From Aquatica leii (taxonomy: Eukaryota > Arthropoda > Insecta > Coleoptera > Lampyridae): a DNA stretch of 64,000 nt. The notes beneath the pieces are model-generated. The model saw only the letters and a list, made by a program, of their open reading frames with translations. It had not been told where the DNA came from and made no database searches. Position numbers and translations under genes: made by a program. The stretch covers positions 165,910,035 through 165,974,034 of the forward strand of contig CM069432.1 of the NCBI GenBank assembly GCA_035610365.1, written 5' to 3'. Of this stretch, positions 1 to 13,400 are shown in pieces. The number at the start of each line of letters is the position of its first letter. The first letter of the stretch is position 1.

Positions 1-545
1 CTTTTATGATAAATAAACGTCAAGGATTTACAAATGCAGTACTTGAGTGCAATACAAATAATTATGCTTATGATAAACAATTTCGTTTGTTGAAAATTAT
101 AGTGACAAAAATAACGTCGTTAAAATTCGTATTGTTAGCTGCACGGTGTAATGAGTTAAAAACATAAATAATATCAATAAGACAGACTAGACTAAATACC
201 ACAACATTCTTTTCCGATAAGAAAATTGTAGTTCAAGCATTTGTTAAATCGTCAGAATTTTTTTAAATGCATAACAAACAATAATTAAGATGATAAAGTC
301 ATTTGAATTACTTTGCAAATGTGATCAGCTTAAACAGATAACTAAACTACATTTCAATTATATATCTAAGTTAGTTAAAATAATCGATTTGTTGTCTAAA
401 AAAATGCATTTTACTAAAAGAAATTAAATCTGGCGCTACAACACTATTTTCAAAATGGCCGAAGGTCACTCATTTTCCGGACTGCAATATCAAAGGTGCC
501 GACAGAAGCGTCCCTTATGGTTGTTATTATGGTTGTTATTATGTG
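1..545 (+). mobile_element. Non-autonomous TIR element, copy 1 (left end outside window)
   Basis: Nearly identical to 36633-37016 plus 42597-42759, the second copy of the same element. In that copy the sequence is interrupted by a P-like transposon, so this copy serves as the empty-site allele around 363-370. The element ends at 545 with ...TTATTATGTG, the inverse of the left end of copy 2 (CACATAATAA). A 13-bp stretch (ggttgttattat) is duplicated just before the end in this copy. The left ~151 bp lie outside the window. No coding sequence is visible. Confidence 0.85.
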
Positions 546-2057
546 ATTAGGTAGTACCTTTGGTAGTACATATATCAAACCAAATTTGATCCATGCTTGT
601 CCGTGGGTGTAATAAATTAGTAAATAAACCCAAATTCATTGTTACAATTACTTCATTATCTAATTCTTAATTTGATAATAAGAAATATACAATAAACGTT
701 TTATGGTTATAGCAATACTAGATTTATTTACGAGTAGGCACAAAATACTGCCCTTACAGAGTATTCACGATGCGAGGTTTGAATATGTATACAGAGAGAA
801 GATATACCGTATTAAAGTAAAGTGGTATTAATTAACGCTTAACCTTAGAAGCCGTTTTGCAATAACTCCCTATCGTCGGCGCGTTTGATCTTTGCAAGGT
901 AAAGGCAGCCATGTTTAAAGGGTAGAAATTCAGGATCGTATTTAGAAATTTTAATAATAGAGAGTGACAAGGTCCGTACTTATATAATATTTGTAAGTAA
1001 AAAGTAAATACCAATAAAAACAATAAAATCAAGCCAAGTTCAATATTAGGCAAGCTAAGCTTTAACTAAAGTGTATTCATTTTGAAGATAGAGCACGCGT
1101 AAACAAATACGCATGCGGTGTTCACGCAAACATCTGCACAGACCTATACTCAGTATTTTTTGTTTATTGTGATGCATTTCTTACTTTTTTATGCTGCATC
1201 TAATAATTACATGTATGCGTTAAATTTTAGGTACGCTATATAATGATAGTTCAAAATCATACGTATATAATTTACGTAAAAACACTAAACGTATTATCAC
1301 ACAAAAAACTTTTTATTCAAATCCGGACCTAAATAATTGCACCACCTGTTTCAATGAGCGGTAGAATACAATATCATTTGGAACAGCACATGATGATCAT
1401 GCAAAATAAATACACTTTAAGCTTATTCAAACTCTTGAAAATAATATTATTTTGATGTAAAATTTATACCCCAAAACAAAGTTTATCGAAAGCAATTTAC
1501 ACAAATCACTTCAGCAAACACCGCCAACTGAAAAAATCAAAACAGAAATTAAGCAAGTTTTCGAACGGAGTTTCAAGCTAGAAAGCTACATTGCAACGTT
1601 TTTTGTTTATTTAGTTGAAGTCTTGTTTTCGTTACAACCGGAGATAAGCATTATCGGAGACCCAAAGTACAGTTTGTTAAATTAGGTCAGTGTAAATACG
1701 AAGAAATAAAGATTGTTATTTGCTCTAATTATTTTACTAACAAGTTATTTTGTGGATGACCGATAATTACAGATAATCATGATTAACGCAATACATGAAG
1801 ACGTTTTAAAATACGGATCTCACAGCATTTACCACACGATTAAAATCAAATGTCAATCTTCACTTATTTAAATAGACAAAAGCGGGCTGAAAACTTTAAT
1901 TGTATCACTTTAGACCAAATCAGAAAAAAAATTTAACGCCGCAAGAAAACTTTTCCTTAAGTTTGTAGTCTCTTATCAGAACCACGCTGTATAGTATATG
2001 TTACCTCATAGCTCGGGATCAATCAGATCTCAAACGGGAACGCGTCAAGTATACATA
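546..2057. other. Intergenic, AT-rich, no gene recognised
   Basis: No ORF with recognisable protein similarity, no RNA gene and no clear repeat boundary was seen. The only ORF above 70 codons (832-1053, - strand) is a low-complexity hydrophobic string and is not supported. Confidence 0.6.
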
Positions 2058-3778
2058 CATAAACTAAGTATTTGTAGACGAGAAACTTTAATTGAGAGAA
2101 AAGGAATAACGTTTTAACTTTTTCCCACAACCGTTAGAGGCCACTATGTAATAATTATCGGTAAAAAATACAAACACAGCTAATTTTATTTCCTTTTTTT
2201 TCGTACCTTGAAGGCTAAAAACGCTGAATTGCATTTCTCGAATAAAATCGACTAAATAATGCAAGTTATTTTTACACGTGTTTGATTCTAACGCTATTAC
2301 TATTTAAAAACTGAAGGTTTTCATATTCGTTTTAAAGAAAAGTTGTTACAATATTCACACGGTGTTAATTCGAATGAAACTGGAAGTTATTTATATTGTA
2401 TTTGTGCAAATAAAAAATGTTATATAAAATAATAAGTCGCTTTTTTTAACGCATGATTATAAAAAAGTGACAATTTTCATAACTATTCTTTCAAAAACAA
2501 AAAAACATTCAAAATAAACCATTGTAATAGTAATGGGTGCTACCCACACCCACACATTAAGTTTAAAATTTGCGCTATTTGTTTTCCCCACAACCGTTGT
2601 AGGGCGCCATAAACTGTGTTCCAAGTTTATATACAGGAGATACCCCTCTACTGACCTGTTCACTGCATAATTTCACTGTTCGGATGGTGTACAGCTCTGC
2701 AATAAGTTGCTCTGGTTTGCACCCAGAATCGAAGCGGGTGCAAGTGCGGATCTGATAAAAATGGCGGCAAAATTAGCACTTTTTAAAATGTTGTTAGACA
2801 GCAATACCTCCGGTGAAGACGATTTTATGAGAATTATGAACGCGTTGGTGAAGAGAAACACTAAATTGTAAAAATTAATAACTTTGTACAAAGATACAAT
2901 GATAAGATGTATTTATAATATAATTTCTTAAACTTAATTTTTAATGTATCTATATTTAGTTTCGCAGGCAGTTTAAAATGAGTCGGTCAACGTTTTTAGA
3001 AATAAAAGGAAAACATTTGGTGCATACTTGATTTAAATTTTGAATTACAGCGCCAACGGTTGTACGTGTAGCGCGACCCGCGATCAGTTCAGTCACGTGA
3101 CACTATAGCTTTCGGAGTGATTAGGTTTGTTTCTTAGATATGTCAACCAGAGAGAAGATATACTTAGAGGGGAATCTCCTGTATATAAACTTGAAACACA
3201 GTTTATGGCGCCCTACAACGGTTGTGGGGAACACAAATAGCGCGAATTTTAAACTTAATATGTGGGTGTGGGTAGTACCCATTATTATTACAATGGTTTA
3301 CTTTGAATGTTTTCTTGTTTTTGAAAGAATAGTTATGAAAATTGTCACTTTTTTATAATTATGCATTAAAAAAAGCGACTTATTTTATATAAAATTTTTT
3401 ATTTGCACAAATACAATATAAATAACTTCCAGTTTCATTCGAATCAACACCGTGTGAATATTGTAACAACTTTTCTTTAAAACGAATATGAAAACCTTCA
3501 GTTTTTAAATAGTAATAAACGTTAGAATCAAACACGTGTAAAAATAACTTGCATTATTTAGTCGATTTTATTCGAGAAATGCAATTCAGCGTTTTTAGCC
3601 TTCAAGGTACGAAAAAGGGAAATAAAATTTGCTGTGTTTGTATTTTTTACCGATAATTATTACATAGTGGCCTCTAACGGTTGTGGGGAAAAGTTAAAAC
3701 GTTATTCCTTTTCTCTCAATTGAAGTTACTCGTCTACAAATACTTAGTTTATGCTCGTCTACAAATACTTAGTTTATG
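2058..3778. mobile_element. Fold-back element with ~590-bp inverted arms
   Basis: The left arm (2058-2649) and right arm (3166-3778) are long inverted copies at roughly 90% identity or better. Both arms contain the same translated string on opposite strands (2457-2663 on -, 3140-3358 on +), which is an effect of the duplication and not evidence of a gene. The loop (2650-3165) differs and holds a small ORF. The right outer end has a 25-bp unit (ctcgtctacaaatacttagt...) in tandem, at 3729-3753 and 3754-3778; the left end has it once, inverted. Each arm carries a motif of the form AACGGTTGTGGGGAA near both of its ends. No target duplication was identified, so the family is unassigned. Confidence 0.8.
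2761..2871 (+). CDS. Small ORF in the loop of the fold-back element, unknown
   Basis: An ATG ORF of 36 codons (MAAKLALFKMLLDS..., ending VKRNTKL) lies in the non-repeated loop of the inverted repeat. Its mix of leucines, an acidic patch and a basic end loosely resembles the amino terminus of PIF/Harbinger-type transposases. It is far too short to assign, and no downstream catalytic domain is present. It may be a leftover of the mobilising element's coding region or chance. Confidence 0.2.
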   Translation: MAAKLALFKMLLDSNTSGEDDFMRIMNALVKRNTKL

Positions 3779-3973
3779 ACAGTTTATGATGTCAACTTTG
3801 GTTTTCAGAGGCTATAATCAGCTGCTTTGTTCATGTTTTATTTACGTTGTTAATTATTGACATTTTCATACGAATGTAAATTTTTTTATTCAACACTATC
3901 TTTCCAAACCTTTAAAGTGCATAATATACTAAACATGGAGTATATAAATTATTAATAAATAACATTTTTGATA
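3779..3973 (+). promoter_or_regulatory. Probable EPG5 5' flank and leader
   Basis: This is the unique sequence between the fold-back element and the EPG5 start codon. No convincing TATA box or initiator could be picked out. If transcription starts close to the gene, the core promoter must lie here or inside the fold-back element. The assignment rests on position only. Confidence 0.3.
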
Positions 3974-4461
3974 ATGGAAGCAGTATTAGAAAAACCGAAG
4001 AATAAACAGGTTAATAAAAATGAAAAATATTTTAAGCTTATCACGTTTTAATAATTTTTTAGAAGAAGAAAAAGACAAAGTCTCAGGTAGATAAAGTAAA
4101 GAGAGCTGACGATGAAATTTTGGAAAATTTAGAAACTAGCATGCAGGCATGTAGTACAAACGAGGAAGAAACTTTACCTGAAGACACCCATCAAACTGTT
4201 ATTGAAAACTTAGAACAATCGCCTGATTTAGATAATGCATGTGCAAATCATGATATTTGTGCACATAATAAAGATATCAAAAGTTCAATAACTATATATG
4301 AGATAACCACAGTAAATAAGGAAGATGCAATTTTAACTTCCGAAAAAGGCTCTAACATTAAAGAGAATCCCAATACTTTTGATAAATATTTATTAGCTAA
4401 TAAAGAAATAATTAATACTTTAAAATTGTCGGATATCGAGTCAATCAACACGGGGAATAAG
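3974..4461 (+). CDS. Epg5: EPG5 exons 1-2 (residues 1-145)
   Basis: Exon 1 (3974-4009) gives [13 protein letters not shown] 53-nt intron leads to exon 2 (4063-4461), which starts with a lysine-rich run ([11 protein letters not shown]), followed by an acidic, Ser/Thr/Asn-rich, probably disordered stretch. A basic then acidic low-complexity amino terminus is usual for EPG5. The ATG at 3974 was chosen because the frame runs from it through the splice into exon 2. A later in-frame ATG-less ORF start at 4120 is not needed. Confidence 0.8.
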
Positions 4462-7400
4462 GTACTGTAAATGTCCTCTGATGTGTTAATTTGAAATTGT
4501 TCTAATGTTTTGATGGGTTTTATAGTAATTATAAATATTATTGTTTCATATATAATTGAGTAGTTTAAGCAATTAATGGGATAATCTATTTAATTATGAT
4601 AAAAAATTGCTCTAAAATATTACGGTATTCAGTTTTATGCTAGGTTGAAAAATATTCGAGTGGTTGCACGTTAGCATTCTACTCACATAATTTTAAATGA
4701 ATTATACTGTTGTAATAATTTTAATTAACAATTTAAGTTAAAAAATACTTATTTATTAAAACCTAATACATTGAAATATATAGTAACTGCAGATATTCAG
4801 TTAAGCTTTTATTATAAATTTAGTGGACCATTATTTAAAAATAACAAACAAACTCAACATAGTTGATAGTCAATTAGCAAAGCGTAACTACTAGTAAAAT
4901 GCCGTTATCTGAACTTTGAAAAATGCGGTTTTACCACTGAACTATGGGGGGCGTGCATAAGGAAAGCATAAAACTTGAATAAACAAATTCGCAAGGCCCT
5001 GCTTGTCTTGTTTCCACAAACAATTGGCATCACAGTAAAAATTAGTGGTCTTCAGGTAATGTATGTCCTATTAAGTCCTGTTTTTCTTATTTCTTTTTTT
5101 CATTTTTTTATAATGATTTAATGAATATAAGTATGTATTCATTTTTAATGCGAACAAAATATTACTTTTTAGATGTTTACTCTATCACATGACAGGTATC
5201 ATTTTTGTGCCACTTCATCTGTTTCTTCTCATATCCCTTTGTCTTTTTAGGCGTCGAATTGTGGGGCACGGTCCTCTTTAACCCATTCCTTCCAGGCTTT
5301 TCTATCTCTTGCTAACATTTCTATCTCTTTCTTTGTTTTCCTTTTTTTCTTCCATGTTCGTCTATGTGGTCTAGCCATTTTCTTCTTAAAGTCTTCCTCT
5401 TTTTCTGTTTCTTGGTTTACCTCCTTTCATTATTCATTCATATGACATGTCTGTACCATAGTAGGTTTTTTTTCTTTAATTCTTTCTGATATTGGTGTTT
5501 GTTTTATTTCTTTTCTTATGGTTGTCCCATTATGTTTTCTCTGTTATTTTCCTAAGGTGATTCATCTCCATCGCATTTGTCTTTAGTTTCATGTTGTTTC
5601 GTCCATGTCCAATTTTCTGCTGTAGATGTAATTGTTGGAGTTATTTATTTGTGCATTTTCTTTTTAGTTTCTGTATCTATTTCTTTATGTCTTAGTATAT
5701 GGTTGAGTGCGTAGTATAGTTTTGTTTTTATTAGATCGATTTGTTGTTTCTCCATCTATTTTTCCATCATTTGTCACTTGTCTGTCTTCCTGTTCTGAAT
5801 CCCATTTGTTCTTCATCAAGTTTGTGTTCTACATATAGTCTCTTTTTTTCAAGTATTCTTGTATATAGTTTTAGTGTGGTTAGGGCTAAGCACATCGCTC
5901 TGTAATTTTCACAGTGTGCTATCTTGTCTTTTTTTATATATAGGAATTATTAAATTTGTTTTCCAGTCTTTGGGGATTTTCTTCGATTTCCACGCTTTTA
6001 ATAATTCATGTAGCCATTCTATTCCCTCTAGATATTTAAGCATTTTAGGTGCTGTTTCGTCTTCATTGCTTGCTTTTTTTGTTTTAGACTGTTTTATCGC
6101 TTCCTGTAGTTTTTCCCTTGTTATCTCCGGTAGTTCTACTGTGTATTTTCTATCTTCATTTTCTACGTTTAATTAATTAATAATTTTTTGCAAAATTTTA
6201 CATTTTAAGGTCTGAATCAGAAAAAATTATTTTTGACAAAAAATTTGGGTATTTGTGTGTGTGGAACGTTGTACCCACGATAACTCTCGAACCAAAAATC
6301 CTAGTAACTTGAAATTTGGTAAGGAGCTGGCTTTTCATATTCTTTCGGTTCTATGATGGGTCTGATAAAGAAACCAGAAGTGGGTGTATCCGTCATTTTT
6401 AACAGTTTTTTTAATATAATTTTGTACGTATGTAAATTATTTAAATTATTTTTACAATTTCTTATAGAGATAATTTTTCATAACAATTTATTCAAATAAA
6501 AAAATTCTAACATTAACAGTTTATTAGATATTTGATTTACACTTTAAAATAGAAGTTAAAACTTCAATATTGAAAATGTGTACGATTTCAAGATTCATAT
6601 AAGAAAATTAGGTGCTGTAAACTGATCAAAATGACGAAAGAAAATTGAATTTTGTCCATATCAAGTACAGGTGTACAAGAGGTAATAACTAAAGATCAAT
6701 TAAGACAAGTATGCATCTGAACAAAAGTTTTGGCGAGGGCCTCCTAGATAGATATGTCGACACATTTTATTTTAATTGTTCTGAATACAGTAAATACTGA
6801 TATGACTTCTACGTATACATCAGTCACGAAGACATGAGAAGGACGGATATTGGTGTTTAAGCATAGATTTAGTCAGCGATTATATAGGATCTTGACAAGT
6901 AAATAGAATTCGACTGACCAAATAACATCCTATATATCACAACTTTAAAACTTGCACCAATTGGTGAAAGGGAAAGGTTAGTAAATACAGAATGCAAGAA
7001 TATTTTGAATTTAAAAGTGTCTTGGAGTCGGTTCTGTTAGAGGAGCAACACGAATTTGCAGTATTGATTGCGAAACAAACTTTAGGACTGATCTAGGGCA
7101 AAAATACTAGTCCTAAAAAAAGGGTAAACAAAGCACGACTTTAGTAGCATAAACTTTCGGCGAGGATGGCTGCAGGTAAGAGTAATAAGGCATTGATTTT
7201 GGTTTCACAGTTTGCTAATTCATCACCAAGGTACAGAAAGGAAATGGCTTGCGAACACATATTCAGAACAATAAATAAATTTTCTATACATAAATTTAAA
7301 CTTCAAATGAATATTATTTATCAACTAAACCAAAATAAACTCAGTAACGTTACTTGGATTGTTACAAGGACCAAGGTGTTTTAAATGCAAAACGGTGGGA

Positions 7401-10400
7401 CAAGCATGACTTAAAGAAGTAAACATTATCACAGAGAAATAACTAAAGTCTATATTTACAGCAAATGAGTTTATCTAGAAGATTGGGTAGTAAATGCAGT
7501 AGCTTCAACTAAAATGACCAGGCACATAACAAACTTCTACAGCTCCGAAGCGTATCTAAGCTCAAAGAGTGGAATGAAACGATCTATAAGCTCTTGGTGA
7601 GGACATAGTTTTTGTCAAAATTTAAATTAAATGTAGAATGTAGTATAAGTAACACTTGAAAAAGGATTTGATTTTAAAGCAAATAAAAGTTGATGTCAAT
7701 CGATTAAAAATGGAAGATCCGAAGCAGAACAAGAAAATGATCGTACGTGCTAGAAATGTGAAAGGTTAGTCCATAACAAAATACTAGAATGTACTCTGCA
7801 ACCAAAGGTAAACTTTCCAGTTTTGGACCACAAAAAAGGTACACCATACTAAACAACATATCAAAAAGATGTCTGATTTTTAACGGAATAAGCTTTTGTA
7901 GCAGGAGATCAAATTAAAGAATTATTACCTGACAGGAGAAAGGAGTTAACGAACAAGAAAGAACTTTTCCGCAATCAAAAGTTATATTTTTTAGATTATT
8001 GCTGTATAATAAATAAAATGGTGGCGCTGAAAGAGTCAAGCGAACTTGAACTGAAAGCGCTTGTGCTGTATAATAGACCTGTCTAGAATGCTGGCAAATT
8101 GCCCTGCAGATGTCATTTTTTTTCTTAAACTAAATCTTAGTAATTAGGTAATCTAGCGTGCTGTCAGTTGTGTCATAGAGTTCACTTTCAAATCGAATTC
8201 TTCAATAATGTATTGGTCATAAGCTAGCTACACTGAAAAGACCAGACAATAAATGGAACTACTTCGTTTCGGAACTACACTTCACTAGATATTATTTGCT
8301 TCTTCTTTTGAAACCCATAAATACTTTTTTTTAAGTCTAGGCATAGTTGCTGTATGATATATACACTATCAGAATATTTTTTTTCTTAATGATGAAGCTG
8401 ATAAAGGGCCATGTATAATTTTTTACAATTGATTTTTAATAATCTGTAAAAAATTGATATTTAATCAATCCCAGCTAGAAGTTGGCAATAATTGGTTTTG
8501 ATTTTCTTCTGCTTTGCCGTTTAATCGTAAATGTTGGTTAAATTTTATGTGCACTTTATAATTGTATATAAGTAAAATATCAAACATGTCAATTTCTACT
8601 TCAGGTACCTACATCAACGGTAGCTCAAAACAAGCATTACATAAAACCATATACAGAACAGCAGTTAGCTGCGTTATATACCAACAGCGAATTAGAAGCA
8701 GTCAACCAATTTACTAATCAATTTGTGGAAGCTGAGTTAAGAGGAAATGGCGTTAAACGACACCCTTTACACGAGTTGTTAGAAAATTATATACAAGCTC
8801 GTCAAAAAATGACGGGAAATTTATTAGAATCGGCACAGTTGAGAAAAGAATATAAAGAAACTCAAAATCAAATATGGAGTGTTGAGAGTTCGGTAATTCA
8901 CGGCCGAGGAGAATGTGTAGATGGTACGACAGTTGTAGCAACACATACGTACAATAAAGCTACGTTTCATAGATCAGTTTTTCAAACAATAGAAAGGATT
9001 TTAAATTCTCTTCATAAAGTTGTTGCCGAATCCCATACTTTGTATTCATTCTTAGCCGAAACTTATCGTCTAAAGGTATCAAAATTAGCGATTTGTTATT
9101 CCTGTTTTATTTTTGTTACTTTTAGATTCTTATTTACTTAGAAACATTATCGACGAACTGTTTTAAGTCATTTTGCTTAAGTCCAACTACTCCGGTATGT
9201 TTAGTGTCTCAGAATATTCCAACTAATTTAGTGTCTCTTTTAACCGAACTAAGACTTTGTATTTCGGTGTTATTTTCTTTTCAAAGACGTATTATTAAAG
9301 ATGTACAATTTATTAAAGAAACGCGAGAATGGTTAAGCCGATTAGTTGGCATTTTTCTTAGAGTTTCTAATTGGCAGGATCATTTGTTTATTTTAAATCA
9401 TATTTTACGGTGAGTTCTGTGCATTTTTCTTTATACCATGTTATGTATTGTATTTTAGATGCCCAGCTGGTGTAAGTGCATGGGCTGCTCATTTTGTACA
9501 AGTGCCATTAGAAGACAGATTAACTGAGTCTCCCTTTTCTAGTTACCAAATAAACCATGTTGTCGCAACGTTTAGCGCTATTTTAATGCCGATTCAGAAA
9601 AGAGAACAATTTTTGGACCAGGTGATTTATAAATTTTAAACGTTTTAATTAATTTGATGTTTAGTTATCACAATCGAGGGATAATTCCGGGGAAGTGCTT
9701 TGGGTTATTGTGGATTCTGAAGGTGAAGAAGACGAAGATTCTTCGGGTACATCTTTAAGAGAAAACGATCTGGTGCAATTACTAAATCAATTACCTTTGA
9801 ATAATCTATTTAAAAACATGATGCTAGTACAAACTCGTGATGGACAGGTAAAGACAATTTTGTTTCAGAAAATAAAATTATTGCTATATGTTTTGTAGGA
9901 TTTTTATGACGGTTCTCAAGTTACCGAAAATCATATATTGCGTTTTTTTGCTTTTTGCACAGTTTTATTGAGAATTCTTGAAAACGGATTGCGAACTTAC
10001 GATCAACCACGGTATCATCAATTTTCTAAGCGTTTATGCCGTTTTATAAGACATGTAGTGCAGTACGCCACTGATCAATGGGAGCATTTTAAAAATTCTC
10101 AAAAATTGGAAGATGTTGCGATGCTACGCCGTTTACAAGTAGAGTATGATGCTTTCTTTTTGAGGGCTACAAAATATTTGTATTCATCACAAAGAATGGG
10201 GGCATGGCAATTCTTAGCTGTTGTTCCGTATCACATTGCATCAATACAAACTCTCTGGAAAATATTTTATTTACTTCACGGTGAAGATACGTATACTGAA
10301 ACAATTTTAGATCCCTTAGATTTAAGAGATTTTAATGGCAAAATTTGGTCTGAATCTTTAAGAACCCAATTTGAAGACAAATTGATATTGTTAGACGATG

Positions 10401-13400
10401 CCGAGTCATATTACTTAATGAACACTTTTGCAAACATGGTTTTGGCAAGGGAGGAAATTGACATAGAATTTATTAAACTTGGAGCAATGGATTTATTACA
10501 GGTATGAATTGTTAATAATTAACATCTACATGTAAAATTATCTATCTATAGTACTAATTAAAATTAAAAAAGTCATACTTGGGACAGCACCTCAACTATT
10601 TCAGACATAATAACTTAGATTTTTCTTTTCACTTGCACATATTAATTTAGAAAAAGAAATGCTAATTGAATAAATGAAAAAAACATTTGATGACAATCCA
10701 GAACGAAGTAAGACGACGATAGACAGAAGAAACAGTATTGAAGACAAAAATGATTTGGAGAAAATACTTCCAAAAATTATTTAAAAAAATACACATGAAA
10801 AACATAACGAGTAGTGGTAACCACATTGAAAATTTCAAAGGGCATTTAGTGTATCAAGAGATGATACAAAACGCAGGGATAAAGTGCACCAAATCACATA
10901 GATACTTATAATAAAAATAAGAGCAAAAGAAATGACGGAAGAATAGAAAATTGCTTGAATAACACCAACTCTCCAAAAGTGTGATGTTGAATGCGTAAAC
11001 TACAGAGGAATAGCGAATAGTTTAAAGGGATGTTAAAGCAAACATCAGATATCGGGTTAAAGACAACCAAGACCAAGTTATAACATTTGGAAGAAAAGAC
11101 GATAACAAAACAAAAAACTGATCTGAAAATAGACGACCAGAATTTTAAGGAAGTAAAGAAAATCCATTATTGTCTGGATCTGCAGCTGGACAACAACAAA
11201 AGAGCTAATAAATAGTTGACAAAACGCATGTTGGATGGAAAGACACTTACGCAACGACTAAATTCAAGAAAGTATTAATAAAGACGAAACTAAGAATGTA
11301 TAAAATCTGTCTCAGAATGATACTAACATACCTTTCAGTCACGTTAAGTGATGTATATACCGGCTACTGTAGTCGATAATATAATTAAATTACATAAACA
11401 AAAACATGTTGGGGAGAGACAAATGAGGAACAGTTGAAGGATAAGCTAAGTCGAGATCGAACAGAGAGACCGAAAAGAAAGTTTAAAAAAAGAATAAACG
11501 ATAATGCAAGAAAGAAAGAAGAAGGAACATTTACGCTTTAACTGAAGAAGCGAGGAGAAGAAAGACGGTTTTTAAAACGAAGTCACTAAGAATGAGTGGG
11601 ACTAAAATAAATGGTGTAATAATAGAAATGAAGGACCCTGGACAATTATAATGAAAAAGGACGTGGCGAGAAGAAGAAAAGGTTGGAGGTTAAAGGAAAC
11701 GAGAAGTAAAAGAAAAAAATGGAAGTAACGCACTGGAAAAATAAATTTAAATAGACATTTTTTAAGAAAAATAGTGACAAATAGCAAGAAAGCTATACAA
11801 AACGATACGTTTACGTTTAAATTGATCATTTCGTTCAAGTATCAAGTATAATCATTATCTTTTTTTTTCTACATTTCACACTAATTCTGTTTTTCTTATC
11901 TTTTATTACACTAGAAGCTTGTAAATTGTGTGGCGGGGTCGTTTAATTATTGTATTTCTTTCATTTCCTTTTGATCTTGTTTGTAATTATTGTTTTATGT
12001 TGCTTACTATTTGGCTATATGTCTGAAACAGTTGAATTACGAATCCACGTTGGCTAAAATTTTTAAAAACATTTAAAAACTTTTTTAAATCTTTTAGATT
12101 GGTTTTATTAGTGAAGCTACACAAGAAAATTGTTCGAAGAATGCTAGAATTTTACTTTCGCACATAACATCTAAATATCCACATATCATATCTGATGTAT
12201 TAATAGCTATTAAGAAACAATTTTCAAATATTGGAATGTTGAGTTTGTATTTATTTGAAGAATTACCGTTGTCAATATGGAAACCATCTAAGAGCGACAT
12301 GGAAATTATTGCTAATTGGTTAAGCCAGAATTCAATTACATCCAACGAAAGTCGTTTAGCGCGCATGATTTTATCACGTTTAAATTGGGGTTTAGAAAGC
12401 GGAACTTTGTATTTACAGTACAGTTTGCACTTTAAAGTGGCTCTCCTGTTAGCTGAGGTAGTCGAACAAGAACCGGGATATTTACAATGGGGCTGGCAAA
12501 CTGCATTTAGACTAAGACTACATTTTACCGATAAAGGTTTTAATGATTTAAGTAGAATTTCGGAGCTTGATAATTTGAGTACGATCTGTAAAGGTAAGAT
12601 AGCGATATGTTATTGTGACAATTACTTAAAAAATATATTATAGGTGTAAGGGAACAGAAACCCTTCTTTTGCTTTTTGGCTTTAATGATGACTTCTTGGG
12701 GCCATCTTGTTCCGATGATATGTAGTAAAGGTCTATTATTAATAGAACACCTTCAAACTCATTATAAGCACGATGCAGTAGTATTTGCATTAAATTTAAT
12801 TGTGCCGTTATTCTTAAACTGTCAAGAATCAATAATAAACTGTGAGAAATATCAAAATATTTTAGTATCTTTGTTAAATGCCGATAGAACTTATGTGAAT
12901 ATTGCTAAAAGTTTGGTAGTTTCTCAAAATAATATTGTAGAGCAATTTGGAAACATGATTGAAAGTCAAATTGAAAATTATAAATGGTACAATTTAGATA
13001 GCCCTAGGTGTCTTATAAGGCTTTGGATGAATTCTTTAGTATCGATTCCTAATTGGAACAAAGACTACGCTGTATTGCAAACTTTAGATGTCATTATAAA
13101 ATCGGCTTTCTTTCACATTGACGCAATCGACGCCGCAGTTAACATTCTAAAGGAACTGTTACAGGTACTCAATTGCATTTTTTGGTAAACACTAAATCAT
13201 AAAATTACAGTGTGCTACTCCTCAAGAAAGCAATACTTCTATATCTTCTTTATTTAAATGGGCTTCACAGTCAACATTGCCACAAGGAAGCTTACTAACT
13301 TCTTCTTCTTTACCTTCTTGTGTATGGCTAGCTTATATATTAATAGCTTTGGAACATGAAGAACGGGAAAAACAAACAGGTTTATGGAAAGAAATTCTCA

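Larger units (their letters stand above)
4462..8604 (+). other. Epg5: EPG5 intron 2 (4143 nt)
   Basis: GT-AG intron (AAG|gtactg ... cttcag|GTACCT). It contains a weak tRNA-like box (4905-4965, -) and a decayed non-LTR reverse-transcriptase region (about 5240-6180, -). The parts 4462-4900 and 6181-8604 are AT-rich with no gene or family I recognise; the ORF at 7166-7384 is unsupported. Confidence 0.85.

Noticed and set aside
832-1053. 73-codon hydrophobic ORF on -
   Set aside because: Low-complexity AT-rich string with no similarity and no gene context.
2457-2663. 68-codon ORF mirrored at 3140-3358
   Set aside because: The two ORFs are inverted copies of the same repeat arm; duplication explains the similarity, not coding constraint.
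5859-6176. 105-codon + strand ORF
   Set aside because: Antisense shadow of the non-LTR RT that reads on the - strand.
7166-7384. 72-codon + strand ORF in intron 2
   Set aside because: No recognisable similarity; sits in AT-rich intronic DNA.
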